Of a stretch of 64,000 nucleotides of DNA, positions 44,757-52,722 are shown piece after piece (the stretch's first letter is position 1; each line of letters begins with the position of its first letter). The stretch is from Candidatus Gracilibacteria bacterium (GTDB taxonomy: Bacteria > Patescibacteriota > Gracilibacteria > UBA1369 > UBA12473): positions 310,001 through 374,000 of the forward strand of contig JBAZZS010000002.1 in NCBI GenBank assembly GCA_041658685.1, in the 5' to 3' direction. The notes under the pieces are model-generated. The model was given only the letters and a program-made list of their open reading frames with translations. It had not been told where the DNA came from and did not search any database. The translations under genes and the position numbers were made by a program.

Positions 44757-44904
44757 TTTAAAATAAACTTAAGGGGTGAAAAGGGGGCGCCCCAAAAGTC
44801 TTTTAGTTTTCGTGACGCAGCGTGTCGGCAAAGTTTCTTAGAAGCATGACCGAGAGCGCAATATAACTACTTTTTTAATGGAAGTCAAGTGGGTTGGGTG
44901 GTTT

Positions 44905-45123
44905 TTATTTTGCCGTGTCTCGGGCTTCATTTTTAGCCTCTTCTTTTACGGTCGGAGCGGTTTTTTCTTCTTGATTGTGATAATGATATTCGCCTTGTTC
45001 CAACCCCCATTTTGCACAATTTGTTTTGCAAGTATGTCCCCCCTTACTGTCGGTTCTTCCCGGATGAGCGGAAACGGTTGGGATGAACATTAAAAGCGTG
45101 AAAAATATAAATATTTTTTTCAT
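44905..45123 (-). CDS. Small secreted YHYH-type protein
   Basis: 72 residues from the ATG at 45123, with a signal peptide (cleavage likely after PTVSA) and the short motif HPGRTDSKGGHTC...GEYHYH seen in small secreted bacterial proteins of unknown role. A charged Glu/Lys/Ala tail follows. A TTG at 45129 would add two residues. The gene directly follows the DUF350 remnant (stop of that gene at 45126). Confidence 0.65.
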   Translation of the reverse strand: MKKIFIFFTLLMFIPTVSAHPGRTDSKGGHTCKTNCAKWGLEQGEYHYHNQEEKTAPTVKEEAKNEARDTAK

Positions 45124-45125
45124 TT

Positions 45126-45281
45126 TCAATTGATGGTTAAGCCGATCACAATACTAAAACCAATAATTACGGCTGCGATCGTTATCGCCACTCCAATGTT
45201 GCCTTTTTTAACTTCCTCCCATTCATCAATGGGGGTAAGGATGGAATATAATTTAAGGCCAAGCCCAAGGGCGAGAGCCAT
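45126..45281 (-). pseudogene. DUF350-family membrane protein, 5'-truncated remnant
   Basis: The C-terminal ~52 residues (MALALGLGLKLYSILTPIDEW, EEVKKGNIGVAITIAAVIIG) match the end of a DUF350 (YjfL-type) domain, including the TP.DEW..V..GN pairing between helices. The first helix is cut short. Sequence further upstream on this strand is antisense to the DGR target gene and not DUF350-like. The break lies at about 45282-45306 and marks the left edge of the accessory island. The ATG at 45281 could still express a short product. Confidence 0.55.
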
Positions 45282-45306
45282 AGAGATCGCTCCTGATAAT
45301 GATGAC

Positions 45307-46242
45307 GTGCAAAAGGAAGGACAACCAGTAGTACAACAAGGGACACTCGAAAAGCTAGAAGCTGGGCTTGCGAATCCAGGCGTAACTAAACTTGAAGATT
45401 TAGGAGAGGATGGAATGGCTTTAATAAAAGACATGATAGAAGTACTACGTGCTCGGCAAGCTATCAATGCGCAAGCTGATGAAAATTCAGATGGGATTCC
45501 TACACCTAAGGAAGTGCCTGTAGAAGCACCGAACCCCGCAGAAAACTCAGAACAACTTGATGAACGCTTAACCGCCTGTCTTGAGCAACTTCGTAAAGAC
45601 TTTGATCGAGGGATTGTTAAGATCGACGACGAAGCAACTCTAGAAGATTACACAAAGGCACTCAAAGCTGATAAAACGGCTGGGCAAAAGTGGGAGACCC
45701 TTGAGGCAAGACTACGTGCTAATGGAGCTGACCTTCTTAAAAAAGCAGCAGCTATGCCAGAAGGGGCTTGTTTCATTGGTGTGCATGCAGACGGGACTCT
45801 AGCAATCAGACAGCGAAGCCGAGAAATCGTGAACGTTGTGATTACGAAGGAAGGACAATCTGTCCTTTTACCTCACGCAGAAGTCGAGCAATATGTTTCA
45901 GCACAAGAAGGTAGACAGTATGCGAAAGCTGTTGAAATCGTTCGGGGTGTAGAAGCAAATGGTTACTGTGTACCAGCAGATTCACCCAATTATGAGAAAA
46001 AAGGACTTGTTGCCGCTTCGGATGTGGTGATGGGTGGCAATTATGTTGAAAGTCCTGTTACAAGAAACCCTCAAGATAGAGAATGGCGCAGTTCTATGCT
46101 TAAATGTCCAGATAATACACCTGATAGCGCGTTTGTGCGTGTCGTGGATTTCGATCCTAATGCTCAGGAGGCGAGCGTCACTAGTGACTATGCTCGCAAT
46201 CGGGTTGATCGTCGTGGCGCGGTGCTCTGGCTAAGGGGCTAA
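45307..46242 (+). CDS. DGR variable (target) protein
   Basis: The last ~37 codons are the variable repeat of the diversity-generating retroelement. The 312-residue frame reads like a soluble, acidic, partly helical protein (EKLEAGLANPGVTKLEDLGEDG, LTACLEQLRKDFDRGIVKIDDEATLEDY) and ends in RGAVLWLRG. I do not recognise the domains; the C-terminus probably displays the variable residues for ligand binding. The start is uncertain: a GTG at 45307 is listed; an ATG at 45415 has a good Shine-Dalgarno (AGGAGAGG, 5 bases away); the frame also runs on to an ATG at 45130 through sequence antisense to DUF350. The true N-terminus was probably lost at the island edge. Confidence 0.75.
   Translation: MQKEGQPVVQQGTLEKLEAGLANPGVTKLEDLGEDGMALIKDMIEVLRARQAINAQADENSDGIPTPKEVPVEAPNPAENSEQLDERLTACLEQLRKDFDRGIVKIDDEATLEDYTKALKADKTAGQKWETLEARLRANGADLLKKAAAMPEGACFIGVHADGTLAIRQRSREIVNVVITKEGQSVLLPHAEVEQYVSAQEGRQYAKAVEIVRGVEANGYCVPADSPNYEKKGLVAASDVVMGGNYVESPVTRNPQDREWRSSMLKCPDNTPDSAFVRVVDFDPNAQEASVTSDYARNRVDRRGAVLWLRG
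46126..46237 (+). repeat. DGR variable repeat (VR)
   Basis: 112 bases aligned without gaps to the template repeat at 46552-46663. There are 20 differences, all at positions where the template has A (11 to G, 5 to C, 4 to T). The other 75 non-A positions are identical. The changes alter 15 amino acids. The invariant A-poor end GTGGCGCGGTGCTCTGG is the likely IMH-type initiation segment. Homology stops at 46237, just before the gene's stop codon. Confidence 0.95.
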
Positions 46243-46284
46243 ATTTGATCTTTGAGCTTTATTTTTCCTTAAACTTTACCTTTC

Positions 46285-46315
46285 AAAAGACCGCCGTCAG
46301 GCGGTCTTTTCTTTT
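46285..46315 (+). terminator. Hairpin/terminator 48 bases after the VR
   Basis: Perfect 11-bp stem AAAAGACCGCC/GGCGGTCTTTT with a 4-base loop, followed by CTTTT. It ends the target gene's transcript. By position and form (long stem, 4-base loop) it could also be the hairpin that many DGRs need downstream of the VR (inference). Confidence 0.75.
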
Positions 46316-46551
46316 GCCCTAAAACAGGTACAATCGTAGGTGGACGGTGAATAGCCACTTGCTTCGGAGCAAGCTACCGTGACGTGCTCTTTCAAAAACA
46401 GGCTTTGCATGAAAAAAGAAGTCTCGAAAGAGTATTAAAAAAGTAGTAGCCCCTTAGGTTTGAGTGAAGCTTAGCCCTTCCTTGGGCTGAAAAATAGAGA
46501 TGTGGTTGCGACTGCATCTTCAAAATGGATGGGCTTCATCAACAAGAGTGC

Positions 46552-46663
46552 AACGCGAATGTGCGTGTCGTGAATTTCAATCCTAATAATCAGAAGACGA
46601 ACGTCAATAATGACAATGCTAACAATCGGAATGATAATCGTGGCGCGGTGCTCTGGATAAGGG
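46552..46663 (+). repeat. DGR template repeat (TR)
   Basis: 112 bases, 37 of them A, mostly in AAT/AAC codons in the frame of the target gene (reading NANVRVVNFNPNNQ..., ending NRGAVLWIR). AAY codons give wide amino-acid choice when A is randomised. It lies between the target gene and the divergent avd gene, whose stop codon is 1 base beyond the TR end. TR RNA is the template for mutagenic reverse transcription. Confidence 0.95.
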
Positions 46664-46664
46664 T

Positions 46665-47009
46665 CTACTGGCTTTGTGAGGACTTGAGCCATCCTCCAAG
46701 CATTCTACCGATTTCTTGGGTTTGTGCTTGCAGTTGGAATACACAAGTTTCATTCACCAGCTTTTTTTCAAGCAGAAGGCGTATTTTTAGGGTTAGCACC
46801 TCCAAAGTGCCGCTCGCTTTCAAAAGCATGGCAGCCTTCATAGGTTTAGGAGCATTTTTAGTCATTATAAGCTGCTCAAGCAACGTGAGAATGCTCTCTT
46901 CAATGCTTGTGCCAAGGCTCAAGCGCCACCGTTTCATCAGGTGGTCGTTCACGTCTGTAAACTGCTTGTATAGCTCATAACTTTTATTGATGATGGGAAG
47001 TGAACTCAT
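46665..47009 (-). CDS. avd: DGR accessory protein Avd (four-helix bundle)
   Basis: About 114 residues from the ATG at 47009 (MSSLPIINKSYELYKQF). The pattern is that of Avd/four-helix proteins: an initial Y..W-like helix (VNDHLMKRWRLSLGTSIEESILTLLEQL), KPMKAAMLLKASGTLEVLTLKIRLLLE, and the typical ending LQAQTQEIGRMLGGWLKS. Avd pentamers bind the RT and template RNA and are needed for mutagenic homing in studied DGRs. It is encoded opposite to the RT, and the 5' ends of the two genes overlap by about 17-20 bases. A longer start at 47069 is less likely. Confidence 0.88.
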   Translation of the reverse strand: MSSLPIINKSYELYKQFTDVNDHLMKRWRLSLGTSIEESILTLLEQLIMTKNAPKPMKAAMLLKASGTLEVLTLKIRLLLEKKLVNETCVFQLQAQTQEIGRMLGGWLKSSQSQ

Positions 47010-47952
47010 AGATTTGGGGTTAGGAAGTATATGGAATGCTTGGTTTGAATTTCGCAAAGGGAAGCGCATGAGCGAAGAGATGCACGAATTTCAGTATTAT
47101 CTGGAGGTACGCTTGTTTGAACTTTATCAAGACCTGAACAACGGAATCTATAAACATGGTCCGTACAGGTCTTTTGTGGTCTGCGACAATAAACGGCGCG
47201 AGATTTCGGTATCCTCGGTGAGAGATCGAGTGGTTCATCGCCTCCTTTATAACTACCTTATCCCTATTTGGGACAAGACCTTCATTTACGATGCTTGGTC
47301 TTGTAGGAGGGGCAAAGGGCTGCTTGCTGCCATTCAGCGAACCCAACAGTTTCTCAAAGCCTATCCTCGTGCTTATGTTTGGCGAGCCGACGTGCAGAAG
47401 TTTTTCGACAATGTAGACCAGAAAGTATTGTTTGAACTCCTCAAGAGGCGTGTAAAAGACCGCAAAGCCATGCTCCTCATCCGTGAAATTCTCAAAAGTT
47501 ACCAATCTTCCTGTGTAGGCGTGGGTATGCCAATCGGCAACCTCACCAGCCAAATTTTCTCCAACATTTACCTCAACGAACTGGACCGCTTTGTAAAGCA
47601 TACGCTTCAACCCAAGGCATACCTTCGTTACGGCGATGATTTTCTTTTGTTTGAAATGGATTTGGGAAAATTAGAGGATATGAAGAAAGCCACTACAACC
47701 TTTTTAGCCGCCGAATTGAAGCTCACTCTTCACTCGAGAAACAACGTTTTGGTGAAAGCAAGTCAGGGTCTTAAATTTCTTGGTGTAGAGTTGTGGTCTT
47801 CGGGCAGAAGGCTCTCCAAAAGGAATAAAGTTCGCATTGTAGATCGTTTGAACCTGAAAAACGTCCCCAGTTACCACGGAGTGATTGCCAAACATGGCGG
47901 TCCAAAGCTGCAAAAGTGGCTTGATTGGCAGGTGCATGAACTGTTGGGTTAA
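46990..47952 (+). CDS. DGR reverse transcriptase
   Basis: About 320 residues. RT motifs in order: NGIYKHGPYRSFVV, SVRDRVVHRLLYNYLIPIWDKTFIYDAWSCRRGKG (fingers), the catalytic Asp in WRADVQKFFDNVD, the DGR-type motif 4 GMPIGNLTSQIFSNIYLNELD (IGxxxSQ instead of the retroviral QGxxxSP) and the active site YGDD (215-218). The C-terminus LKFLGVELW is short, with no maturase, integrase or endonuclease domain. It copies TR RNA into cDNA with errors at adenines, which then replaces the VR. Starts at ATG 46990 or 46993. Confidence 0.95.
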   Translation: MMGSELIDLGLGSIWNAWFEFRKGKRMSEEMHEFQYYLEVRLFELYQDLNNGIYKHGPYRSFVVCDNKRREISVSSVRDRVVHRLLYNYLIPIWDKTFIYDAWSCRRGKGLLAAIQRTQQFLKAYPRAYVWRADVQKFFDNVDQKVLFELLKRRVKDRKAMLLIREILKSYQSSCVGVGMPIGNLTSQIFSNIYLNELDRFVKHTLQPKAYLRYGDDFLLFEMDLGKLEDMKKATTTFLAAELKLTLHSRNNVLVKASQGLKFLGVELWSSGRRLSKRNKVRIVDRLNLKNVPSYHGVIAKHGGPKLQKWLDWQVHELLG

Positions 47953-50519
47953 GCAAAAATTTCGTTCATCTCATTTTCAAGGTTGGCTTCTTCCACGAAT
48001 TTGAAGAAAGTCTTTTTTGGTTCAATGGGAAACGCCTCGTGGCTGGACCAGCTCTTCTGTACTACCCTTTGATAAAGTTCCGTCAGCTCACGCTTATACT
48101 CCGTGTCGGTGTTTCCTAAAAGATGCCCTCCCTTAGTTTCAATCAAGAAGATTTTGTCGAAACTGTTCTGGCTATTTTCTTGCAGGGTTAGGATGAAATC
48201 GGGGTAGAAACGGTTCTTTCGCCACGCCACCAAAAAGAAGTCCTTTTTGGCTTTGTTTCTGTACCACCAGTAGGTGTCTTTGCCGTCCTCCATACGCCAA
48301 ACCGCCTTGTCTTCAAGTTCATTCAAGCCGTCGTCAATCACGGGTTCAAAAAGGCTTTTCTTCACGGTCATGCTACGTCTAGCCTCTTTTTCAAAGTAAT
48401 ACTCGGGGGTGAGAACCTTCTTGAAGTTAAATTTTGGTATGAAGCGAATTTCGTCACTTTTCATGCGGTCCATAAACACCTTGCGAGCCAGTCGGTCTAC
48501 TTCTCCTACGCTCTGCCCAGCTCCTCCTAAAATCTTCCGTAGTTCATCCAGCAAAAATACCTGATTATTTTCTATATCTTCAAGCGAGAACTTGTTTCGG
48601 AGCAAGGTCAAAGCCCTGTCTACCAGTTCATGCGCCTTCCAAGGGTTCGGGACGTACTCAAGAATGTTCTGCACCCAGAAGCTCTTCCGCAAGGTGGACC
48701 GCATAGAGACTCGCTTCCTCATTTCAACGATTTCAAGAAACTCTTCGGTATCTTCCGCAATTTCACGGCTGAATCCGATTGCTACCGTTTTCTCAAGTCC
48801 TTTGCCTTCCTTGTTGAGGTGGATGCTCTCAAGGGGCGAAAGGTCCACATCTTCAAAATCGAGATGAGGAGTGATGTCCAAAGTGGGGTCAACAATACGA
48901 TTGCCATCGTCAGAAGTGGGGTCTTGCACCACAAACGCAGGCAAACAAAACTCGACGAGAGTGGGTTCATACTGCTTCCGTACTACTTGTTCTTTTCGTT
49001 CTCCTAAATCGGGGTCGGTCTTCTTGCTCGTGCTTGCAATACGAGCCGTCAGGTCTCCCATGCCGTCGTATTCAAAACCGCCTCGTATGGCTTTCACCAA
49101 GTCCTTGGAAGAATCTCTCAAACAAAAAACATAACTTTCATCCAGCTCTTTCATCTTGGTTTTTCGGGCGTATGGCTGGCGTAAAACGCGCCCCACAAGC
49201 TGTGTGAGCGCACGTTTGGAGCTGGACCCGCCAAGCACCACAAGGGAGTATGCAAAGGGGCAGTCCCAGCCTTCTTGTAAAGCCTGTTTAGTGATGATGA
49301 AACGCACTGGAGATTTGGAAGAGAGCAGGTCTTCGTTTTCCAACTCATTGAGGGAGCTGCTCTTCACTCGAATTTCGTCAGGCTGAATTTGCCCAGTAGA
49401 AATCAGGTGATCTCTCACATCTTCGGCGTGAATTTTGCCCTCCTTCCGTTGGTCTTTCCCTGTTGCTTCCACCTGAATCAAACTGATGGGGCGGATGTAA
49501 ATTCCTGTTTCTTTTTGGTAGGTGGAAGCCTTTTTTTGTAGCATGTCGAGGTGCTCGGCTGCATAGTTTAGAAGGTTCTTCCATTCCACCGTGTCCTTTT
49601 CAATTAGATTGAGATCCAGTTTAATCATGTCTTCCTGCTCAAGCTCACGCCCCGCCACGGAAAACAGTACATTGGCTTCTTCGGTTGGTGTGGCGGTCAA
49701 CTCGCATACAAGTGACGGATTACATTCCTTGATGGCTTCACCCGCAATCTCCGTTTTTGCCTTGTGTCCTTCATCCAAAATGATGAGTGGTTCAAGAATT
49801 TTGACCACGTTCCCAAAGGAAGTTTTCACTTTGCCACCGAGCAGGCTGTTAAAGTTATTTTCAAGGTCTAAGTTGGGGAAGGCTTCGTAGAGTTCTCTCT
49901 GCCTTTCTTGATTCGTTTCAAGAGGAAAGAACTCCTCAAACTTGCCATTGTCTTGAAAGAACTTGAGCTCACCCTTTTTCATCGAGTCCCTCGAAAAAGA
50001 TTGCAGCATCATCACAAGGACCACCAAGTTTTCTTTCACGTCATTCGGCGAAAAACGATCTGTTTTCGTCACGATCTTTACCCGATGTCCAGAAATGGAA
50101 TCCAGTCGCTCTCGGTAAGGGTGAGAGCGGTCCTTCAAGGCATTCAAAGTTTGGCTGTAAATCTGCTCGCTTGGCACAACCCAAAGCACAAAGCCCGTTT
50201 TTTGTTTTCTAAGCTGCTCCAAATACAGTTCTATGGCATAGGTTGCCATGAGCGTCTTCCCGCCCCCTGTGGGGATTTTAAGGCAGAAATTAGGACAATG
50301 TTTGTCATGCCCCGTCTTTTTGTTTTGGTAGGAACTGTTTTCTGTGCCTTGAGGGAACAAATTCAGCCATGCTTTTTCCGCCCAGTTGTAGTCGACACCC
50401 AGCTCTTTGACTACATCCTCGGGGAGGCTTTGCATTTTTTCCTGATGGAATGAGAGCTGTTTGAAATACAGCTCCATCCTAGTCTTGGCGTTGATCTGGT
50501 ATTCCTTGAGAAGAAGCAT
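47949..50519 (-). CDS. Type III restriction enzyme Res subunit (helicase-nuclease)
   Basis: 856 residues. An SF2 translocase with Walker A IPTGGGKTLMATYA (about 86-99), motif II DEGHK, motif VI TQLVGRVLRQPYARK, and a C-terminal PD-(D/E)xK nuclease: PDFILTL (773-779) and IETKGG (793-798). It needs the Mod subunit for recognition and cleaves unmodified DNA after ATP-driven sensing. It starts 2 bases after the mod stop, the usual mod-res order. The 3' end overlaps the DGR RT gene's end by 4 bases. All key motifs are intact. Confidence 0.93.
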   Translation of the reverse strand: MLLLKEYQINAKTRMELYFKQLSFHQEKMQSLPEDVVKELGVDYNWAEKAWLNLFPQGTENSSYQNKKTGHDKHCPNFCLKIPTGGGKTLMATYAIELYLEQLRKQKTGFVLWVVPSEQIYSQTLNALKDRSHPYRERLDSISGHRVKIVTKTDRFSPNDVKENLVVLVMMLQSFSRDSMKKGELKFFQDNGKFEEFFPLETNQERQRELYEAFPNLDLENNFNSLLGGKVKTSFGNVVKILEPLIILDEGHKAKTEIAGEAIKECNPSLVCELTATPTEEANVLFSVAGRELEQEDMIKLDLNLIEKDTVEWKNLLNYAAEHLDMLQKKASTYQKETGIYIRPISLIQVEATGKDQRKEGKIHAEDVRDHLISTGQIQPDEIRVKSSSLNELENEDLLSSKSPVRFIITKQALQEGWDCPFAYSLVVLGGSSSKRALTQLVGRVLRQPYARKTKMKELDESYVFCLRDSSKDLVKAIRGGFEYDGMGDLTARIASTSKKTDPDLGERKEQVVRKQYEPTLVEFCLPAFVVQDPTSDDGNRIVDPTLDITPHLDFEDVDLSPLESIHLNKEGKGLEKTVAIGFSREIAEDTEEFLEIVEMRKRVSMRSTLRKSFWVQNILEYVPNPWKAHELVDRALTLLRNKFSLEDIENNQVFLLDELRKILGGAGQSVGEVDRLARKVFMDRMKSDEIRFIPKFNFKKVLTPEYYFEKEARRSMTVKKSLFEPVIDDGLNELEDKAVWRMEDGKDTYWWYRNKAKKDFFLVAWRKNRFYPDFILTLQENSQNSFDKIFLIETKGGHLLGNTDTEYKRELTELYQRVVQKSWSSHEAFPIEPKKTFFKFVEEANLENEMNEIFA

Positions 50520-50521
50520 TT

Positions 50522-52171
50522 TTATTCAGCCATTCGATAAATTTCAAAAGGGAGTTGAGCAAAACGGATGCCGTATTCTTTGAGGTGGTACTCTTCCATG
50601 AAACAGGCGGGAGCAAAAATGAGCTTCTGTTTGTTCGGGAAGCGTTTTTGAGATTTTATGGCAAAGTCCAAATTAAGAGCCAGCTCCTTAAGCTTTTTTT
50701 TGTCGGGAGCGTAGAGCATGTATACCTCAAAGGTGCTAGATGAACCGATGTAGTACTCATCCTGCTTCATTTTGGACTCCTTCCAATTTTCTCCTGTGGC
50801 GGTGAATAAAGCATAGCGTGCCAGCTCTTCATAGCTGGGTAAGTCTGTGCCTTCAAGAATCTTGTCCACCTCAAGTTCTTTGCCGAGTTTGTAGTATGAA
50901 AACGAACCGCCAAGACCTTTTTGAAGAGCTTCATCTTTTGCATCTGGCACGCCCTTGATGACTCTACGAATCCGCTCCCCCGTAATTTTATCCGCATAGT
51001 CTTCACACTCCACCAAAATGAATTTACGATTCCCGCCGTCTTCCTTATTCAAAGCAAGGACCGCGTGAGCGGTAGTTCCTGAACCTGCAAATGAATCGAG
51101 AATTATAGTGTCCTCCTTATTGTCATTGTTTGGATTTTCAATAATTGAGAGCAGAAAGGCTATCAATTCAACTGGTTTGGAAAAATTAAAGTTTAGCCCC
51201 AAATCAGTTAAAACCTTTGTTCCTTTGGCATTGATTTTATTGAGAACTATATCGGATGGTCTGCGCCCCTTCTCTTTCATTGCGTTAAGAAAGAGTTTTG
51301 TGTAAACATTCCACTTCGTTGGCTTGTCATTTTTATCAATCAATTTGCTGGGCTTTTCCTCAATAATGATTGAGTTCTCAGCAAAAAGCCTCTCGAAACT
51401 TTCTTTATTACACCTGAAAGACTTTCGTTCTGGAGTTGTGATTTTTGAACCATCGGGACAGGTTATTTCATACCGACAATTTTTGTAGTAATCGAGTGTC
51501 GGTTCATATAGTGCCACTTTTTTGTATTTGCCACGTCCATCGTCGTCATCGTATTTGAAAGAATTGATGTACTCTTCATCAAGAGGCATGAAAAACTCGG
51601 GAACCGACTCAATGTTTTTGGCATAACAAAGGACATAATCTACTGCTGGAGCAAAATGTGTGCCTCGATTCGCCCCTTTCTTCATTTCTCGTGGGACTAT
51701 GGCAATAAAATTCTCTTCACCAAAAATTTCGTCCATCATCATGCGCAGATGGTGGATTTCATTACTGTCTATGCTAACGAAAATCACTCCGTCAGGTTTC
51801 AGAAATTCCCTAAGGAGGGTGAGTCGTGGGTACATCATGCAACACCATTTGTCATGCCGCGTTAGGTCGTCCTTAGCCACAACTTTACCCAGCCACTCTT
51901 GGATCATTGGTGAAGCTACATTGTCGTTGTACACCCAATTTTCTTTTCCCGTGTTGTAAGGCGGGTCGATGTAGATGCACTTCACTTTGCCAGCATGAGT
52001 GGGAAGGAGTGCTTTGAGAACCTTCAAGTTATCACCTTGAACGAGTAAGTTGTCGCTTAGGCTAGGCTTTTTGATTGTGCCTTTGTCCTCCATGGGGGTT
52101 AGCTTATGGAATTTCACCGAATGGTGATAATTTTGAAGGAATGCTTTCCCTTTAAAGTGAAAACTTGGCAT
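50522..52171 (-). CDS. Type III DNA adenine methyltransferase Mod subunit
   Basis: 549 residues of the beta-class N6-adenine methyltransferase layout: GDNLKVLKAL, catalytic DPPYNTG (69-75), a central target-recognition region and then the SAM-binding DSFAGSGTTAHAVLALN (about 372-388). It modifies one strand of an asymmetric site and also gives the Res subunit its specificity. There is no simple-sequence repeat that would suggest phase variation. The upstream divergent HTH gene may control it. Confidence 0.92.
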   Translation of the reverse strand: MPSFHFKGKAFLQNYHHSVKFHKLTPMEDKGTIKKPSLSDNLLVQGDNLKVLKALLPTHAGKVKCIYIDPPYNTGKENWVYNDNVASPMIQEWLGKVVAKDDLTRHDKWCCMMYPRLTLLREFLKPDGVIFVSIDSNEIHHLRMMMDEIFGEENFIAIVPREMKKGANRGTHFAPAVDYVLCYAKNIESVPEFFMPLDEEYINSFKYDDDDGRGKYKKVALYEPTLDYYKNCRYEITCPDGSKITTPERKSFRCNKESFERLFAENSIIIEEKPSKLIDKNDKPTKWNVYTKLFLNAMKEKGRRPSDIVLNKINAKGTKVLTDLGLNFNFSKPVELIAFLLSIIENPNNDNKEDTIILDSFAGSGTTAHAVLALNKEDGGNRKFILVECEDYADKITGERIRRVIKGVPDAKDEALQKGLGGSFSYYKLGKELEVDKILEGTDLPSYEELARYALFTATGENWKESKMKQDEYYIGSSSTFEVYMLYAPDKKKLKELALNLDFAIKSQKRFPNKQKLIFAPACFMEEYHLKEYGIRFAQLPFEIYRMAE

Positions 52172-52261
52172 AGGCGATTATTTACAAGGCTACTTTTGGG
52201 AGGAACTGTACACCATCAATCGTTGGTTCTCAATAGAAGGTGTTGCGAGGAAAATAATTTT

Positions 52262-52480
52262 GTGGAAAAAGACATCGCACATCAGTTTGGAGAATATATG
52301 CGAAATCTCCGCATCAATCGAAACCTCACTCAAGAAGAGTTGGCTGGACGGTCGGAGATCAGCTTGAAATATATTCAAAGAATCGAAGGCAAAAAGCCTC
52401 CGAATTTGAGCCTCGGAAAACTTCAAGGACTTGCAAAAGGCTTTGGGGTGCCTCTTTGGGAATTGTTAAAATTTAAGTAA
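52262..52480 (+). CDS. XRE-family HTH regulator (candidate R-M controller)
   Basis: 72 residues from the GTG at 52262: a single Cro/CI-type helix-turn-helix (FGEYMRNLRINRNLTQEELAGRSEISLKYIQRIEGKK...LGKLQGLAKGFGVPLWELL). A longer frame back to 52106 overlaps mod and is unlike the family. It is divergent from mod-res with about 90 bases between, the position of controller (C) proteins of restriction systems; control of mod-res is inference. Confidence 0.8.
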   Translation: MEKDIAHQFGEYMRNLRINRNLTQEELAGRSEISLKYIQRIEGKKPPNLSLGKLQGLAKGFGVPLWELLKFK

Positions 52481-52482
52481 CC

Positions 52483-52665
52483 TTAGTGGCTTTTAAGCAG
52501 TTTCAAGAGGTCTTCCCGCATGAATCGTCTATCTCTCCGTACCCCAAATCTAAAACACGTAATCACGCCCTGTCTCTCCCATTTTCTTAGTGTATTCGGA
52601 TGGCAATTCAAGAGTTCAGAGGCTTGTTTTAAAGTAAGAATTTCTGGCAAGTTTTCAGATTGCAT
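52483..52665 (-). CDS. Excisionase/MerR-like HTH protein
   Basis: 60 residues starting at the ATG at 52665 (MQSENLPEILTLKQASELLNCHPNTLRKWERQGVITCFRFG...RRFMREDLLKLL), a helix-turn-helix of the HTH_17 type. Such proteins act as excisionases or small repressors on mobile elements. The longer in-frame extension to 52860 is antisense to the next gene and lacks family features. Convergent with the XRE gene by 2 bases. Confidence 0.7.
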   Translation of the reverse strand: MQSENLPEILTLKQASELLNCHPNTLRKWERQGVITCFRFGVRRDRRFMREDLLKLLKSH

Positions 52666-52722
52666 GGATTGATTTTTATCTATCCATAAGTTAACATAAG
52701 TATACAATTTCTTCAAATTTTT

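Noticed and set aside
45130..45306. Extension of the DGR target to the ATG at 45130
   Set aside because: This part is the antisense of a recognisable DUF350 C-terminus, so coding is doubtful; kept only as an alternative start.
46471..46692. Minus-strand frame across the template repeat
   Set aside because: It is the antisense of the TR, which is explained by the DGR; composition is unlike a protein.
46990..47952. Retron or group II intron interpretation of the RT
   Set aside because: No msr/msd or intron domain V structure or maturase domain; IGNLTSQ, Avd and the TR/VR pair identify a DGR.
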